From Dichetophora obliterata (Eukaryota; Arthropoda; Insecta; Diptera; Sciomyzidae): a stretch of DNA of 64,000 bases. Made by a program: the position numbers and the translations under genes. Below, piece by piece: positions 34,419-45,959 of the stretch; the stretch's first letter is position 1; each line of letters begins with the position of its first letter. The DNA is taken from positions 72,672,346-72,736,345 of the forward strand of contig OY986438.1 in NCBI GenBank assembly GCA_963920525.1. Direction: 5' to 3'. Below the pieces are notes generated by a model. That model was not told the origin of the DNA. It worked only from the letters and a program-made list of their open reading frames with translations, and ran no database searches.

Positions 34419-36229
34419 CTAAACGCGCCTGAAAACGTTTTCACTTCAGAAACTCAATTATTAACTCTACAGGCGTTGGAGGTCTCGCAGCTGCATTGAA
34501 GGTGTTTATACAAACAAAAATATCTTCATATAAATATAAACATCGGAAACGTGGCTCACACTTTGTTTGGTGTTCTTGACTCAGATTATGCTGAACAAAT
34601 GTCAAACACCATAAAGGAAGTCGAATCGAACGATCAGCATTTTTAAAGCTGCTTAAAAATCAAACATGGATCATTGATTCTACAATCAATATAATAAAAC
34701 AAGATGAAGCTGATACATCCTAACGTTTAACTGAAATTCAGCGTTTGATTAACGTGGACATAATCAAAATTGAAGACACTGCTGCCCAATTACGATTCAC
34801 TCAGCAACTAATGGTTTTAATCATCCAACTTTCTATGATTATCACAGATTTGCAGCATATACAAACAGAATTAATAAGCATTTTAACACACACCAAGCAT
34901 GGAAAAATAAGTCCACAAATCCTTACACCGAAACAGCTTGCGAAGGAAATATTGACTATTTAGGGATACCTACCCACTAACTGGGCCCTACCAATTGAAG
35001 ACAACAACCTATTGGAGCTTTATACCATCATGGACGTAAAGGCTGGCCAAAAAATAATTAATCGCTTCGGATTAGACCTACCACTAGTTGATCACAAAAA
35101 ATTAGACCTATTTATCATACACCCGATTCCGATAACAGCAAATAACACATTTATTCATTAAGAAGACAGCAAGCTACCATTGGTAAACAATCATAGAAAC
35201 TGGCTTGCGAAATTCAACTCCTTAACAACAAGACGTCTCAAAGCTGTGACCTAACCAAGTGCCCTGATCAGTTAACCTTCACATCACTGCATCATGCTAA
35301 CAAGTGGATTTACGCATCTACGATTCCGACGGAAATAACAGCAGTGTGTAATCATAAAACATACTAACACTTACAGGGTCAGGAATACTCACGATTGACC
35401 AACACTGCAGCTTAAAAAATGATGACATTCAAATCCAAGGTTATGTTGAATCATCCAGTCATGTATACATATCGTTTGCTGCTATTGGAAACATTTCATC
35501 CATCAGTCAACCTAGCGCATTAAAGGTTTTATTAACCCATTAAAGACTGCTCATAGATTCCGCCGTACGATTTTTTTCAAAATTTATCAGGAAGCTTATA
35601 TAGGCAATAGAAGTTTGGTTTGTAACTGTCACAGTATTTGAGATCTGCATTGGGTATTTAAATACCCAATCGGCTAATCCGGGTTCTTGGTGTTAATAAA
35701 AATTTGCATATATGGCAACATTCTTTTGTCATAATGAACACCTGATAAATAGAGGATACTAGAGGCAAACTGACCACGAATTTTCCCCTCGATCTTTTCA
35801 TTTTCTAATTTTCTACATAGCTTTATGTATGGATTTTGTCATTTTTGAAAATCACACATCTTCGATCTCGAAAAGGAGCATTTAATTGTATGAATTTCGT
35901 TTCACATTGTAAAGACAATAAATAGTTTCATTTTTCCGTAATGTTTTAAAAAAAAATATTTTGATATCTCCTACCACTTTCGAGATATGGCCTTTTTCGT
36001 AAACACTGTTTTATGGGTATTTAAATACCCATTAGTCATTAATGGGTTAAAACCAAACCTCGAGCTTTTTGAAACAAAATTAGCAAAACTCACCGATCTT
36101 CAAACGAAATTATCAAGAGAAGAGTTTGACAATTTACCATACCAAATCAAGACAATCAACACTCATCATCATGTGGTCAACTATCTTGCTCCGTATTGTT
36201 TATCGCAGCCTGCATCGTTTGGAAAATGA
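34419..36229 (+). pseudogene. Decayed retroviral-type env region
   Basis: After the pol frame, plus-strand sequence resembles an insect errantivirus envelope of the baculovirus F type, with a putative membrane-fusion region near 34550 and heptad-like stretches in the 34745-34963 frame. Many stops and frameshifts are present. It resumes after the piggyBac-like insertion, at 36050-36229, in a Leu/Lys-rich stretch. It is not clear that it belongs to the Mag-like pol, since Mag elements normally lack env. Non-functional. Confidence 0.5.
35536..36046. mobile_element. piggyBac-like MITE
   Basis: 511-bp insertion with TTAA on both sides (35532-35535 and 36047-36050) and inverted ends CCCATTAAAGACT and CCCATTAATGACT. 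CCC ends and a TTAA target are the piggyBac hallmark. A perfect palindrome GGGTATTTAAATACCC occurs near each end (35648 and 36013). No coding capacity is seen. Confidence 0.85.
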
Positions 36230-36325
36230 AGAAACACTACCAACAAAAATCTTCAACAAAGACAATCGCATCTCCTCAACCGAGGCCACGTCAGCATAAA
36301 TCTTAAGTTGAGTCATATACTCAAC

Positions 36326-36840
36326 GGGGGGGGGGGGGGGGGGGGGGTAGAATGTTTATACAAACAAACATATCTTCATATAAATATAAACAAAATTATT
36401 TTTGTTTTGTTTAAACTGCACGTAAGAATGAAGTTTGTCAACATAAGCATAATTCCAAGCCTACAACATATAATTCAGTATTGCTATCGCTATTATCGAA
36501 ACAGCTTAAATATAAAAAAAAAACAAAAGGAGGGCAAACTTAAGTCAACAACCTACGGTCATGAACCTCATTCTTATGTGCAGTTTAGCACTTTAGCATT
36601 TTTTGTTATTTTGTAAAGTGTTCTTATGTGCACTTGTGTGCAGTTTTGTTTAGTTGTAATTTTATTGTTAATCTAAGCCAATTTTGTGTATAAATATTTT
36701 GTAATTTTGATCAAGAAATTTAGTATTGTTTTGTAGATAAAAGAATTAAGTGTTTTAGTTACTAATTAAAATAAAGTGCTTTCTCAAATCAATCCTCAAC
36801 TCAACAACAGATCACTGGTTAAAGTACTTGTAATCTGTGC
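36326..36840 (+). other. G22 tract and LTR-like sequence
   Basis: A run of 22 G (36326-36347), where a polypurine tract would be, precedes sequence beginning TGTTTATACAAAC (36353) with TATAAATATTT (36690) and AATAAAG (36771), which looks like a 3' LTR. The first 40 bp recur at 34503-34542 with one mismatch. The right end is not defined. Confidence 0.5.
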
Positions 36841-36947
36841 ACGATTAAATAGGTGCACAGATTCAATCATAAAAAAATTCAGTAGGTATAAAAGATATAA
36901 TTGGTTACGTCCTGAGTTTACTTATCACTGGGTTTATTGAATGAAAT

Positions 36948-37248
36948 ACCGCGGTAGCCCGGGTTCAATTCCAGCTCAGACAGAAAAGTTTTTTCAATTG
37001 AATTAATTTTTCTGTTCAGTCGTCACCTCTCTGCAGACAATGGCAAACCTCAGAGAGTAAAAATTGCCATGTTAAGCTTCTGGAGAACATAAGCCGTTCG
37101 GGGTCGTCATAAAACACGTAGGTCCAGATGTCGGTCATTTGTGATCAAACATTTAACAACACGCACAACACAATTGATCAATAGAAGCTAAGTCAAAGTC
37201 CCTCAAATGGCTGAAATAGCCAGTTTATTTTTTTATTTTTTTATTTTT
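36948..37248 (+). mobile_element. tRNA-derived SINE, copy A (5'-truncated)
   Basis: Starts inside the tRNA-like head (B box GGTTCAATTCC), followed by the family body (CTGCAGACAATGGCAAACCT; AACATAAGCCGTTCGG) and a T-rich (TTTTTTTA)n tail. Flanked by the 14-bp duplication TTATTGAATGAAAT (36934-36947 and 37249-37262). Confidence 0.9.
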
Positions 37249-38145
37249 TTATTGAATGAAATTACTTCATTCTCTTCAGGTTATCAGTTCGAGAGAGTAA
37301 TTAAGAAACAGCAACAACAATGCCACACAGCTCTGTTGAAGTGTTCTGAGTCACTCTCTTCTCTCTTGTGTATGCTACAGCAACGATGTTCAACAGAGCT
37401 GTGTTGCTATTGGTTTGCACTGTCCCATTGGGAAAAAGGTTTTTACATTTGCTCAGTTTTACCTATCTTAATGGCAACTTATTCAAATAAAAATTATATT
37501 CTGCAAATGTACTCGAAAATACCTTTCCAACGATGTAAGATTTATGTGAATATGCTGACGTTAACACATAAAATTGTACCACAATTTTTTTGTTTGAGTA
37601 ACAATATATAATAATAAAAGTATTCCAAAATTGGAGTTTAAGGATATACCACTTCAGGCGTAGCCTCGGGCAACAGTAACATGAAATAATCTTTAAAAAG
37701 TAAGTGGCAGGCATTGATGTATCGCTCCAAATAAATATTTCATTCACTATTGCAAATTTCTTGTTTTTTTTATTTTTACAAAAAAAACCGCTTAAAAAAT
37801 CACCCTTTATTTATACGTTCGTATTTAGGAGTTCATTCCCGGAAAGTTTCTTCAGTATAGGGATTTTGGGACTGCTTTGGGATTATGGAACCTAAATAAA
37901 ACAGAAAATTTAATAAATATTTTTTTATACTTAAAATTTTTTTAAAGTTTTCCTTTGAAAAACACTTTTGAAATAACTGAGCCGTAATTATGTAAGTATT
38001 CTGTATATATTTACGATTCATGAATCACTATTTGCAGATCTCTGCTCAAAACACATATTGTAAGGATTTATAAAAAAAAATTTGTGAAAACCAGAAAAAA
38101 GTCAATTAACTCAAAAATATAATATAATAATAACTTTACACCTCT

Positions 38146-38270
38146 TTGCAGACAATGGTAAAACTCAGAGTTTTAAAATCTGGCACGCATAGCTTTTTGG
38201 GAACATAAGCTGTTCGGACTCGGCATAAAACTGGTAGATAGAGTTCTGGAAGAGTTTCAGTATGTGGAAT
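38146..38270 (+). repeat. tRNA-derived SINE, fragment C
   Basis: Body fragment only: CTTTGCAGACAATGGTAAAAC through AACATAAGCTGTTCGG and CATAAAACTGGTAGA. It is more diverged than copies A and B and has no head or tail. Confidence 0.75.
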
Positions 38271-38384
38271 TCCTAATTTGTTTTTTTATAACTCTAGAAA
38301 TATATAAAAAATGTTGGTTAAGTGGTTCATGTATGCAAAACAAAAAAAAAATTGAATTTTTCTGTCCTTAAAAGCACCTTAAAT

Positions 38385-38657
38385 GATCAATTTTGTTTTG
38401 CGTGTTATTACATTTCTGTACACAAATGATCGAGAGCTGGACCTGCAAGTTTTATGCTGACTTCGAAGATCTCATCATCTCGAGAAGCTTTAGTTGGCAG
38501 TTGTTAGTCACTGAGGTTTCAAATTACCTGCAACGGCGTGACGGCCAACAGAAGTATGAATTACAATTAAAAAATATTTTGTGTCAGATGGAATTTGAAT
38601 CTGGGTTCTGTGGTCTACAGTTAATGCATTTAACCAGCATACCACGGCTGCCACTCA
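38385..38657 (-). mobile_element. Old tRNA-derived SINE, copy D
   Basis: Read on the minus strand: a tRNA-like head (A box near TGGTATGCTGGTTAAATG, B box GATTCAAATTCC), then a body aligning in order with copies A and B (AAACCTCAG, AAAGCTTCT, CATAAAAC, CATTTGTG, TAATAACACGC). Strongly diverged. The plus-strand frame at 38393-38842 is explained by this SINE and is not a gene. Confidence 0.7.
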
Positions 38658-38991
38658 TTGTTAAAAATGTTCAAAAAAATAGTTTGCCATTTGTCAAGTT
38701 TTCAATATCAACATACCAATGTGTAATATTATGTGTTTTTATGATGTTTGAGTTCTCAGTACTGATAATATTGACACCTGTACACGTTTTTAGAACTATA
38801 GCTGTCATACCAAACAAACTATTTGATACGCCAATTATATGAGAGGTCCCGCCTTTTTGTTTGATTTACCTCATGCATTTAATAGGATTTGCATTTTGCA
38901 TTTGCATCGTGCATAAGCATTTGACTGCTACACGAAATAAAACTGCATGAAATGTTTTCATAATCATCTTGAAATAATAGCACATACATAC

Positions 38992-39235
38992 CTCAGCGAG
39001 CCTCGTAAGCTAACTTCCTCTCCCATTCCAGATCTCTTTGAATTGTAATGATATAAAAACCATAATAAAATCAGCAGCAACAGAACTATTCCAATCAAAA
39101 CACCAAGAACTTGAATGACGATATTAAGTGCAACAGAAACGTCATTGACAGTGTCCAAATATTCTGCTGTTGTTCCCGGAGTTATTACTTCAAAATAATT
39201 ACTATAAGCGGTCATAATCTTATTTTTGTCTCGCA
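38992..39235 (-). CDS. Ptp69D: Ptp69D transmembrane exon
   Basis: Internal exon of a receptor tyrosine phosphatase. On the minus strand a pyrimidine-rich tract ending in TTTTCAG precedes it, and it ends CTGAG followed by the donor GTATGT. It starts two bases into a codon and encodes about 80 residues: a short extracellular stretch, one strongly hydrophobic segment of about 25 residues (roughly residues 30-57 of the exon, rich in V/I/L), then a juxtamembrane stretch with a basic NSKRSG motif. It ends after two bases of a codon, and the domain-1 exon at 2357-3251 supplies the missing base to make serine. Phase, strand and order therefore agree across a 35.7-kb intron. The protein is an axon-guidance receptor phosphatase in flies. 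The Ig/FN3 exons that should precede it (higher coordinates) were not found. Confidence 0.9.
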
Positions 39236-39240
39236 CTGAA

Positions 39241-40005
39241 AATAAAAATACACAATAATTTTTTAATAAATAACAAAATTCATTACTTTTGCTTTATTGT
39301 TGTTGCGTTTTTTCATAAATTACTTGACCTAAAGCTCTTATTTATAGCCTAGTGAAATCTTTTGAGTTCACAATTAATTATAAATATTAATAATTCATTA
39401 TAATTGAGGAGTTAGATGCAATGAGGGCACTTCTGATTAAACTGCATTCTGAGATATGCGCGTTTTAATTTTTTGATGCGTGATAATTTTTTTGTTGTAG
39501 TAGTAGTTATACAAAAAAGTGTTAATATTTATTGTAAGTCATATATTGTCATTTCAATTTGTATATGTAAAAAATCTGTTTTCCATATTGTTGTTCAAAA
39601 TCTGTAAAAAAAGTCAACGGGAGATGTGCCTTTCTTCCATAAAACAAACAAGTTAAAGAAAAATCGCACGTTTTTATTTCATAAAAAATGTTTTATTTAA
39701 ATATTTAGCTTTTTTTATTCCAAAGTAGTGTTTTTTACATAAGGTAGTATATTTTCGTATTTAAAAAGCATTATGATTCAAATGACATTTCTTAAGAATT
39801 GTTTTTTAATTAATCATTTTAAGCATTGTTATAAGAAAATGAAAACTTTTTCTTGCCATAAAAAATAGGTTTTATATTTTCGCTATTCGCAAAATAAGGA
39901 GAGAAAAATAAGTCAAAGCAAAAAACCAAACCTATGTTACAATTGAAAAAAATGTTTAATGTTTAATTTTGTTTTTTAACGTTTTTATGTTGTATTTAAA
40001 AGAAG
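39241..40005. other. Intron upstream of the Ptp69D transmembrane exon
   Basis: AT-rich sequence with no gene visible. The branch/pyrimidine tract of the transmembrane exon lies immediately above 39236. Confidence 0.5.
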
Positions 40006-40019
40006 TTAGTTCTTATTGT

Positions 40020-40365
40020 TACTGGCGACCGTAGCCTATTGGGTAGAGTGCGTGGCCCCTAAGCTAAAGAACCGCGGTAGCCCCGGTTCAATTCCAGCTC
40101 AGACAGAAAGTTTTTTCAATTTAATTAATTTTTCTGTTCGGTCGTCACCTCTCTGCAGACAATGGCAAACCTCAGAGAGTAAAAATTGCCATGTAAAGCT
40201 TCTTGAGAACATAAGCCGTTCGAAGTCGTCATAAAACACGTAGGTTCAGTTCTCGGTCATTTGTGATCAAACATTTAATAACGCGCATAACACAATTGAT
40301 GAATAGAAGCTAGGTCAAATTCCTTCTAGCTAGGTCGAAGGGCTGAAATAGCCAGTTTATTTTTT
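40020..40365 (+). mobile_element. tRNA-derived SINE, copy B (complete)
   Basis: 346-bp complete copy: A box TAGCCTATTGGGTAGAGTG, B box GGTTCAATTCC, the shared body, and a short T-rich tail. Flanked by the perfect 14-bp duplication TTAGTTCTTATTGT (40006-40019 and 40366-40379). It is the most intact member in the window. Confidence 0.93.
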
Positions 40366-40404
40366 TTAGTTCTTATTGTACTTTTATCTTCTGATTTCAA
40401 TAAA

Positions 40405-40495
40405 TAATAATAATAAAAAATAATATAAAAAAATAATATAAAAAAATAATATAAAAAAATAATATAAAAAAAATTATATAAAAAAAACAATATTT
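40405..40495. repeat. AT microsatellite
   Basis: Tandem 14-bp units of ATAATATAAAAAAA, about five copies, at 40426-40490. Confidence 0.85.
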
Positions 40496-41214
40496 TTATT
40501 AGTGCACTGAATAAACAAAATGCCGCAATTGTTTGTCATATTGGTACTTCCATGCAAGAAGGGCACATACAGCGTTGCACTGTTATCTGTTTAAGAGATA
40601 TCAACTCAATATTTTGAGGGGACATATTGAAGGAACTGTTCTTTCTATACACCTCTCCTTGTGCCCTTATTGCATCTACATCCTCAATTGAAATAATAAT
40701 ATCCAACTGATCCTATGTATCTGATCCATAAATTGGGCTACGAATTGCTGTCCCAATCAAAAAATCTTTATCAAAATTAAAAAAAATGGAAAATCGTGGG
40801 AAGCAGTGAAATTGGCCCATAAAACAGGTTAACAAATAAGGGTTAACTTTTGGACCAGAGAAGACGGAAGTGGTATCTTTTTAACGCATCGGCCAATTTC
40901 AATCGCGTTTAAAATATTGTTGTTTTACTCTTTATTTTTTAAGGCTATGCCTTTTAAATAAGATGAAGAAGTCACGTACCACAGTTGATAAATGACTTCT
41001 TTATTTTGGTATACAAATTTAGAAAACATTGTACTAAATGGAAAAAAAGTATTGAATACATATTTTTTTTTTATTTATATTAAAGTGTAGGTGTGTTTAA
41101 CAATTCATTTCATAAACCTTATAAACAAAAATTACAAAGGTTTTTATTTACTTTTAATTAATCGCAAGCTTTTTATAATCACAAAAAGACACCCCCGTGG
41201 TCTTATAACTGTTA

Positions 41215-41785
41215 AGACACTGGAGCGACGTCAAAAAGACACGAAAACGTCGATACACATAAACTTAATTTTTGGTCGTAGAATTTAGTGGCATACTCAG
41301 CTTTCCCAATCAGGTCGAAATCTAAAGATATTAGCGATTAAAATTTAGTCACTTTTAGACCCACTTTTTGCTATATTTTTCTTATTTTTGGAGACCATGC
41401 TTAAGTTTTAAGAATTGAAACTTCTTTTGAAATAAAAACAGTTATTTTAGTAAACAAATTTTTAAATTTTATTTAAAGTTTTTACGAAATATTTAAATTG
41501 GTAGTATTGGTATGGAGTATTGGAGTAGTTGGTATGGAGAAAAAATCGAAATTGCTGAACTTTTGACAAATCATAGATTCAATAAGGCTAACTCGATTTT
41601 CACGTTTGAGGTATTATTGAAAAACACTAAAAAGAAATTGCTAAAAAAAATTTAAGGTCAAATATCAAAAATCTGAATATCTTAAAATTTTCAGTTGAGT
41701 GGGAAAAACGGAGTATGCCACTAAATTCTTATACCAAAAATTAAGTTCACGTTTCTTGGCGTTGTGTCTTTTCAAAAGTTGAAAA
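41215..41785. repeat. Foldback element with 80-bp arms
   Basis: The arms at about 41230-41315 and 41690-41775 are inverted copies (shared blocks AACTTAATTTTTGGT, GAATTTAGTGGCATACTC and AAAAGACAC). The interior is AT-rich and non-coding. It looks like a foldback-type MITE; target duplication was not resolved. Confidence 0.75.
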
Positions 41786-41888
41786 AAAATCAAATAAACA
41801 AAAATTTGAAAGGTATTTTTATAATTAAAAAACAAAAATTAATAAAATAAAAAAAAGCAAATAACGTTTAATATAAACGTAGGAATAA

Positions 41889-42056
41889 CTTTCAGTACCT
41901 TAATATAGAAAGACCACTTACATTTTTTTAAATCAAGTTCTTTGCAGATGCCCCTAGGTCAACCACCTATTTACACGAATTCTAACACAATCCAGCAGAA
42001 AAATAGATTTTTAAAAATGTTAGTTAGGATTTTTCTATATTAAGGTAACGAAAGAA
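41889..42056. repeat. Short MITE-like inverted repeat
   Basis: About 168 bp between the imperfect inverted ends CTTTCAGTACCTTAATATAG and its partner at 42030-42056 (TTTTTCTATATTAAGGTAAC). Confidence 0.6.
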
Positions 42057-42454
42057 ATTAATAGGGATATCTTTCAGTGCAGCAATTCTTCATTTTCAGT
42101 CAAATTGATTTTTTTAAAATATGTATTACTGCTAATATCGGTATAGATTTTAATAGATTTTAAAAAATCTTTTGTTTTTATTAAAGAACAAATTTTTTAA
42201 TTTGTTGTCTTTTCTGCATTTGGTTTTTATTAAATTTTGAGAAGAAAACATTATTTCAACATTTGCTGATGAATGATAAATTTAAAGAATCCTTTGGCAA
42301 TTTTATATATATTGAAGAAAATCGAATTTTTAAATTAGTTTAGTATGTATTTTACAGAGTGCCAAAATGCAGATATACATAGATACATTTTTAAATTCTT
42401 TAATTCTTTTTGCTCAGTAAAAGCTCTTAATTCTGTGTATATTATTAAGTGAAA

Positions 42455-42600
42455 TAAAATGTACCGAAGACGCAAAAAAAGTGCAAAAGTACCAAAAAGT
42501 ACAAAGGTACAAAAGTACCAAAAAAGTACAACTGTACCGAAGATATCACGTACCAAAAAAGAATGCTAACTATAGGTTTTCATATCGTGAAGAAGTCACG
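42455..42600. repeat. Degenerate AAAGTACC-type repeats
   Basis: Runs of GTACC/AAAGTAC about every 10-16 bases. The phrase GAAGAAGTCACGTACCA occurs here (42591) and again at about 40965, so both may be parts of one dispersed repeat. Confidence 0.6.
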
Positions 42601-42779
42601 TACCAAAAGATGCTGAGTTGCAGATCAGCCAGCTGTGTGATTGCTTAGAAAAAAACACTTGATGTAGCGGATCGCTCCACAGTGTATTGCATTGGAGACA
42701 ATGTTAACTCCCTCCTCTCTCAAATAGTAACACCCCGTTGTCGCTCTAAAAGCTGCAGGCATTTTTGAAAAATCTCAGA

Positions 42780-43470
42780 GAATTTCAGATTGTACGTTTT
42801 CCAAAAATCAATATTTTGTTATTCAAATAGCTTTTAAGTTTGTTGTTTTGTTTCGCCTAAATCATAAATATTTTACGGTTGATTTAGATTCATATGATTC
42901 TCAATTTTCTTTTGAATGTTAACATAAGTATTGTTATCAATAGTTATTGTGTTTTCAAAATTTATCAGCTCCATTGAGCTAAATTCCTTTAACTATATGA
43001 ATACCCGAGATGAGTCCGTCCCTTAAAAGTTGTAAATTTAAATTATCTTCTGAATATTTCGTACAATTAGCAGTTTGCTTATTTAAAATATCTGTAATAC
43101 AATTATTAAAATTTTTCTCTGAAATTTTACAAAATGATATAGCTGTAATAATTACAGAATTGAGGGTTAAAATATTCCCCGTCTTTACATTTAATTAATT
43201 GATCTGTAATGTTTAATTTTTTACCATCTAGGCTGAGGGCTTTTACAATATATTTATTACATGTTTCAGAAATTAGTGGAAATTTATCATTAATTGAAAT
43301 TAGTTTTATTTCTAAATTGCTTAACTCAGAAATTTCTTTTACATTTAAAATCATGGTGTTTAACAATCCAATTTTTCTCAAACTTAAAGTTAGTATTACA
43401 TTGTTTATTTCTTGATTAAGTAATTTGTTTCTTTGTTGAATAAGTTTTAATTGGTCCTTGTAATGGCGCT
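42780..43470 (-). pseudogene. Errantivirus env, second part
   Basis: The minus-strand open part (43127-43381, ISEL and LNITDQLIKCKDG) continues in shifted frames to about 42780. Order and composition fit the membrane-proximal half of the same env, displaced by the inserted segment at 43480-45900. Confidence 0.5.
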
Positions 43471-43479
43471 TGTCGCAAT

Positions 43480-45900
43480 AATTTATTGTTTCCGTTTATT
43501 AAATTAGTTTTATTATTGCAAAAGCACTTGTTTCGATACTTCCGTCTGTTGTGCCATCTATTTGCCAAAATAACATAACTCAGTATAAAGCTCATTGCTA
43601 CATACGTATATTTACTTCCAAACTTTTATCAATTCTCTTTTTTCAACGGAAATAGTCGGCCATTGCCACAACTTTTGGTACATGTGCCTTCTGGCTCATC
43701 AAAATAAAATTTCTCGATCTTTTCCTATCTGGCTACGTCAATTCTTCTAAAGTGCGCTACTATATTGCACTAAGTGTAAATATATTACAGTTAATATTAA
43801 TAAGTTTCTGTAACTAAATCATCGTTAATAAGTTGCTAGCACAAAAATTGGAAATAAGTTGGGAATCTGTAAATTCTTCATGTAAGTGTTGATATAAATT
43901 TTCTTAATTTATATAAGAGAACAAGTTCTCCTTTTGTATTGCAAACATAGAGTTGCACAAAGGTTTTCTTCTAACTTTACTTATTTCTATTAAACAAATT
44001 TCTAGATAAACTCTGAATCTAAGTTTGAAGAAGTTTATTAAAATTCCCTATTTTCTTTTGATCATTCTGATGCCAATCCAACTATGGGTAAATAATAATT
44101 CATTAAAATTTTAATTTTTCTACATAACTAATTAGTTTGATTATAAAATGTCTCGCAAGATATATTTTCATATCGTTTATTTGAGACGCAATGGACAGAA
44201 GATCGTGTCAGCTAAACGTGGAGAGCAGTCATTACTCGACAATCGACGTTATAACCTCGATTTTCTGACCACGCGTGTGAAGAGAAAAAAACTAAAAGTT
44301 AAAAAGACACTTAAACAGAAACAAAAAGTGAAATTCTCATTAAATCATTCTTATTATTAAAATTTTAGTTTGTTATCAAATTAAATAGAAGAAAAAAAAA
44401 AGCAAAAATACTTAAAGATGAAAAAAGGAAACTAAGTTAAAGTAAAGAATAAAAGTATAAAATTATGTGCATAAAATCGCGGTAAAGAAAAAAAACACAG
44501 TGCAGTTTATTGCAACAAAAAGAAAACAAAAAAATGTTGCTTCTAAAATCGGTATACATAGCCGATAATTAAGTCATTCAGGCTTATAGCGTGAGATTTT
44601 CAGATTTTCTTCGAATTAAATGTTTCTTTAAAAAAATAACTAAAATAAAGTTTAAAAATTAAATTTAATGGATAACTTAAGGTAGAATATTTTCTTTCAT
44701 AGTTAATTAATTTGTCGAGTGAAATAAGAAAAAAATGAAAATCTGACAAAGTAAAATAATTTATGTCATGCTTAAAAAAAAAAAAGAAACCGAAAAGAAA
44801 AGAAAAATCGCAAGTTGGTCACGATCAGGGTAATAAAGAGCGTTAGCAACATGTTGCGGTGCCAAAAATTGAGGCAGGTCAGTTCTTGCTAGCAATAAAA
44901 ATTAACCAACTTAGATTCCACAGCGAACGCGAGAAAGATCTTTCGTCGTGGGAGCTGCTAAACAACAACAACAACGCAAGTAAGTCTTTGTCACTTGTAT
45001 GTATGTATGTACCAATTTTAGTTTTTAATTGGATCAAGGTTTTTCGTAACTTAACTAATGGCCTTGATCTTGAACTTCAACTTGCATTTTTTTTGTCAAT
45101 TCTTTTGCATTAACCCTTTACTGGGCACAAAATAATGTAATAACATAAAAATGAGCTGTATTATTTTGCGATTTTCTTTGTTTTTAATTAATTTAAATTA
45201 TTTCTATACACTTCTATACTATTGTTAATGACATTAATAATTTTTTTTATTAATCTAATATTTTTTTCTTTTCTCTAAAATTCATTGGCTTAACATAGAT
45301 GTTTTTTTAAATACTTGTGTAATCTTATTGTTAGCCAACATATTATAGTTTTACTGAAAAAAAAAAATAATCTATGGAGTTAATTATAGAAAACTTTGTA
45401 GCCACAAACTGAACTTGTTAATCAAATAAAAAAATAATGAAATTCTAACTTAATCATATTTTGGTTTCAACGCATGGCAGCAGTAGCCTGATTTGGTTCG
45501 TGGGGTCAGAATGAAAATTCTTTTGGTAAATTATCTGACCATGGCTGGGAGGGCGGAGATTTGGTGTTGGTTCATCTTTACACCAAACGTTAATTTTTTT
45601 TAAACCCGCTTTACGAAATGCAATGAGCTAGATTTTCTAATGTTGTCCTTTTGGTTTCTATCAGTCCTCTCTTTTTCCTGTTCCTCGAGCACGCGTAAAA
45701 TAAAATAATAATTCAAAAATTAATGGGTCGAAATATCAGATAGAGGGTAGAACCCAACGCAACTGCCGACGAGCAAGGCCGTGAGTCGATGCGTGCTAAC
45801 CTTCTAAGCTGAGAGAAAAAAAAAAACAAAAAAAAATGTCTTCATTCCAAAAGATAAAAAGATCATTAAAACTAGATATCTCATTATAGAAAAAAAAACG
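43480..45900. other. Unidentified insertion within env
   Basis: It has no domain that I recognise. The 70-codon plus-strand frame at 44148-44360 is Lys/Arg-rich and without homologue. The minus strand of about 45745-45830 has tRNA-like blocks (a B-box-like GGTTCTACCC), possibly a SINE head. The edges are inferred from where env stops matching. Confidence 0.4.
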
Positions 45901-45959
45901 TTATATGTTACATCCTGTCGTTTAAAGTATGTATCTTTTTCTGTAAGTCTTTAATAATA

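Larger units (their letters stand above)
3252..38991 (-). other. Ptp69D: 35.7-kb Ptp69D intron filled with transposons
   Basis: The interval between the transmembrane exon donor (GTATGT) and the domain-1 acceptor (TTTACAG) has no host coding sequence that I can recognise. It holds a MITE, two Tc1-like transposons, two DD41D mariners plus a fragment, a Mos1-like mariner, four or more non-LTR elements, Mag-like gypsy and env-bearing retroelements, a piggyBac-like MITE and SINEs. The two introns just downstream are only 60 and 62 bases long, so the expansion is very uneven. Elements are present on both strands. Confidence 0.85.

Noticed and set aside
38393..38842. 149-codon plus-strand reading frame
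   Set aside because: Its left half is an old SINE on the minus strand; no protein domain is seen.
45745..45830. Possible tRNA gene on the minus strand
   Set aside because: Only A- and B-box-like blocks are seen; no cloverleaf could be confirmed by eye. Kept as a possible SINE head.
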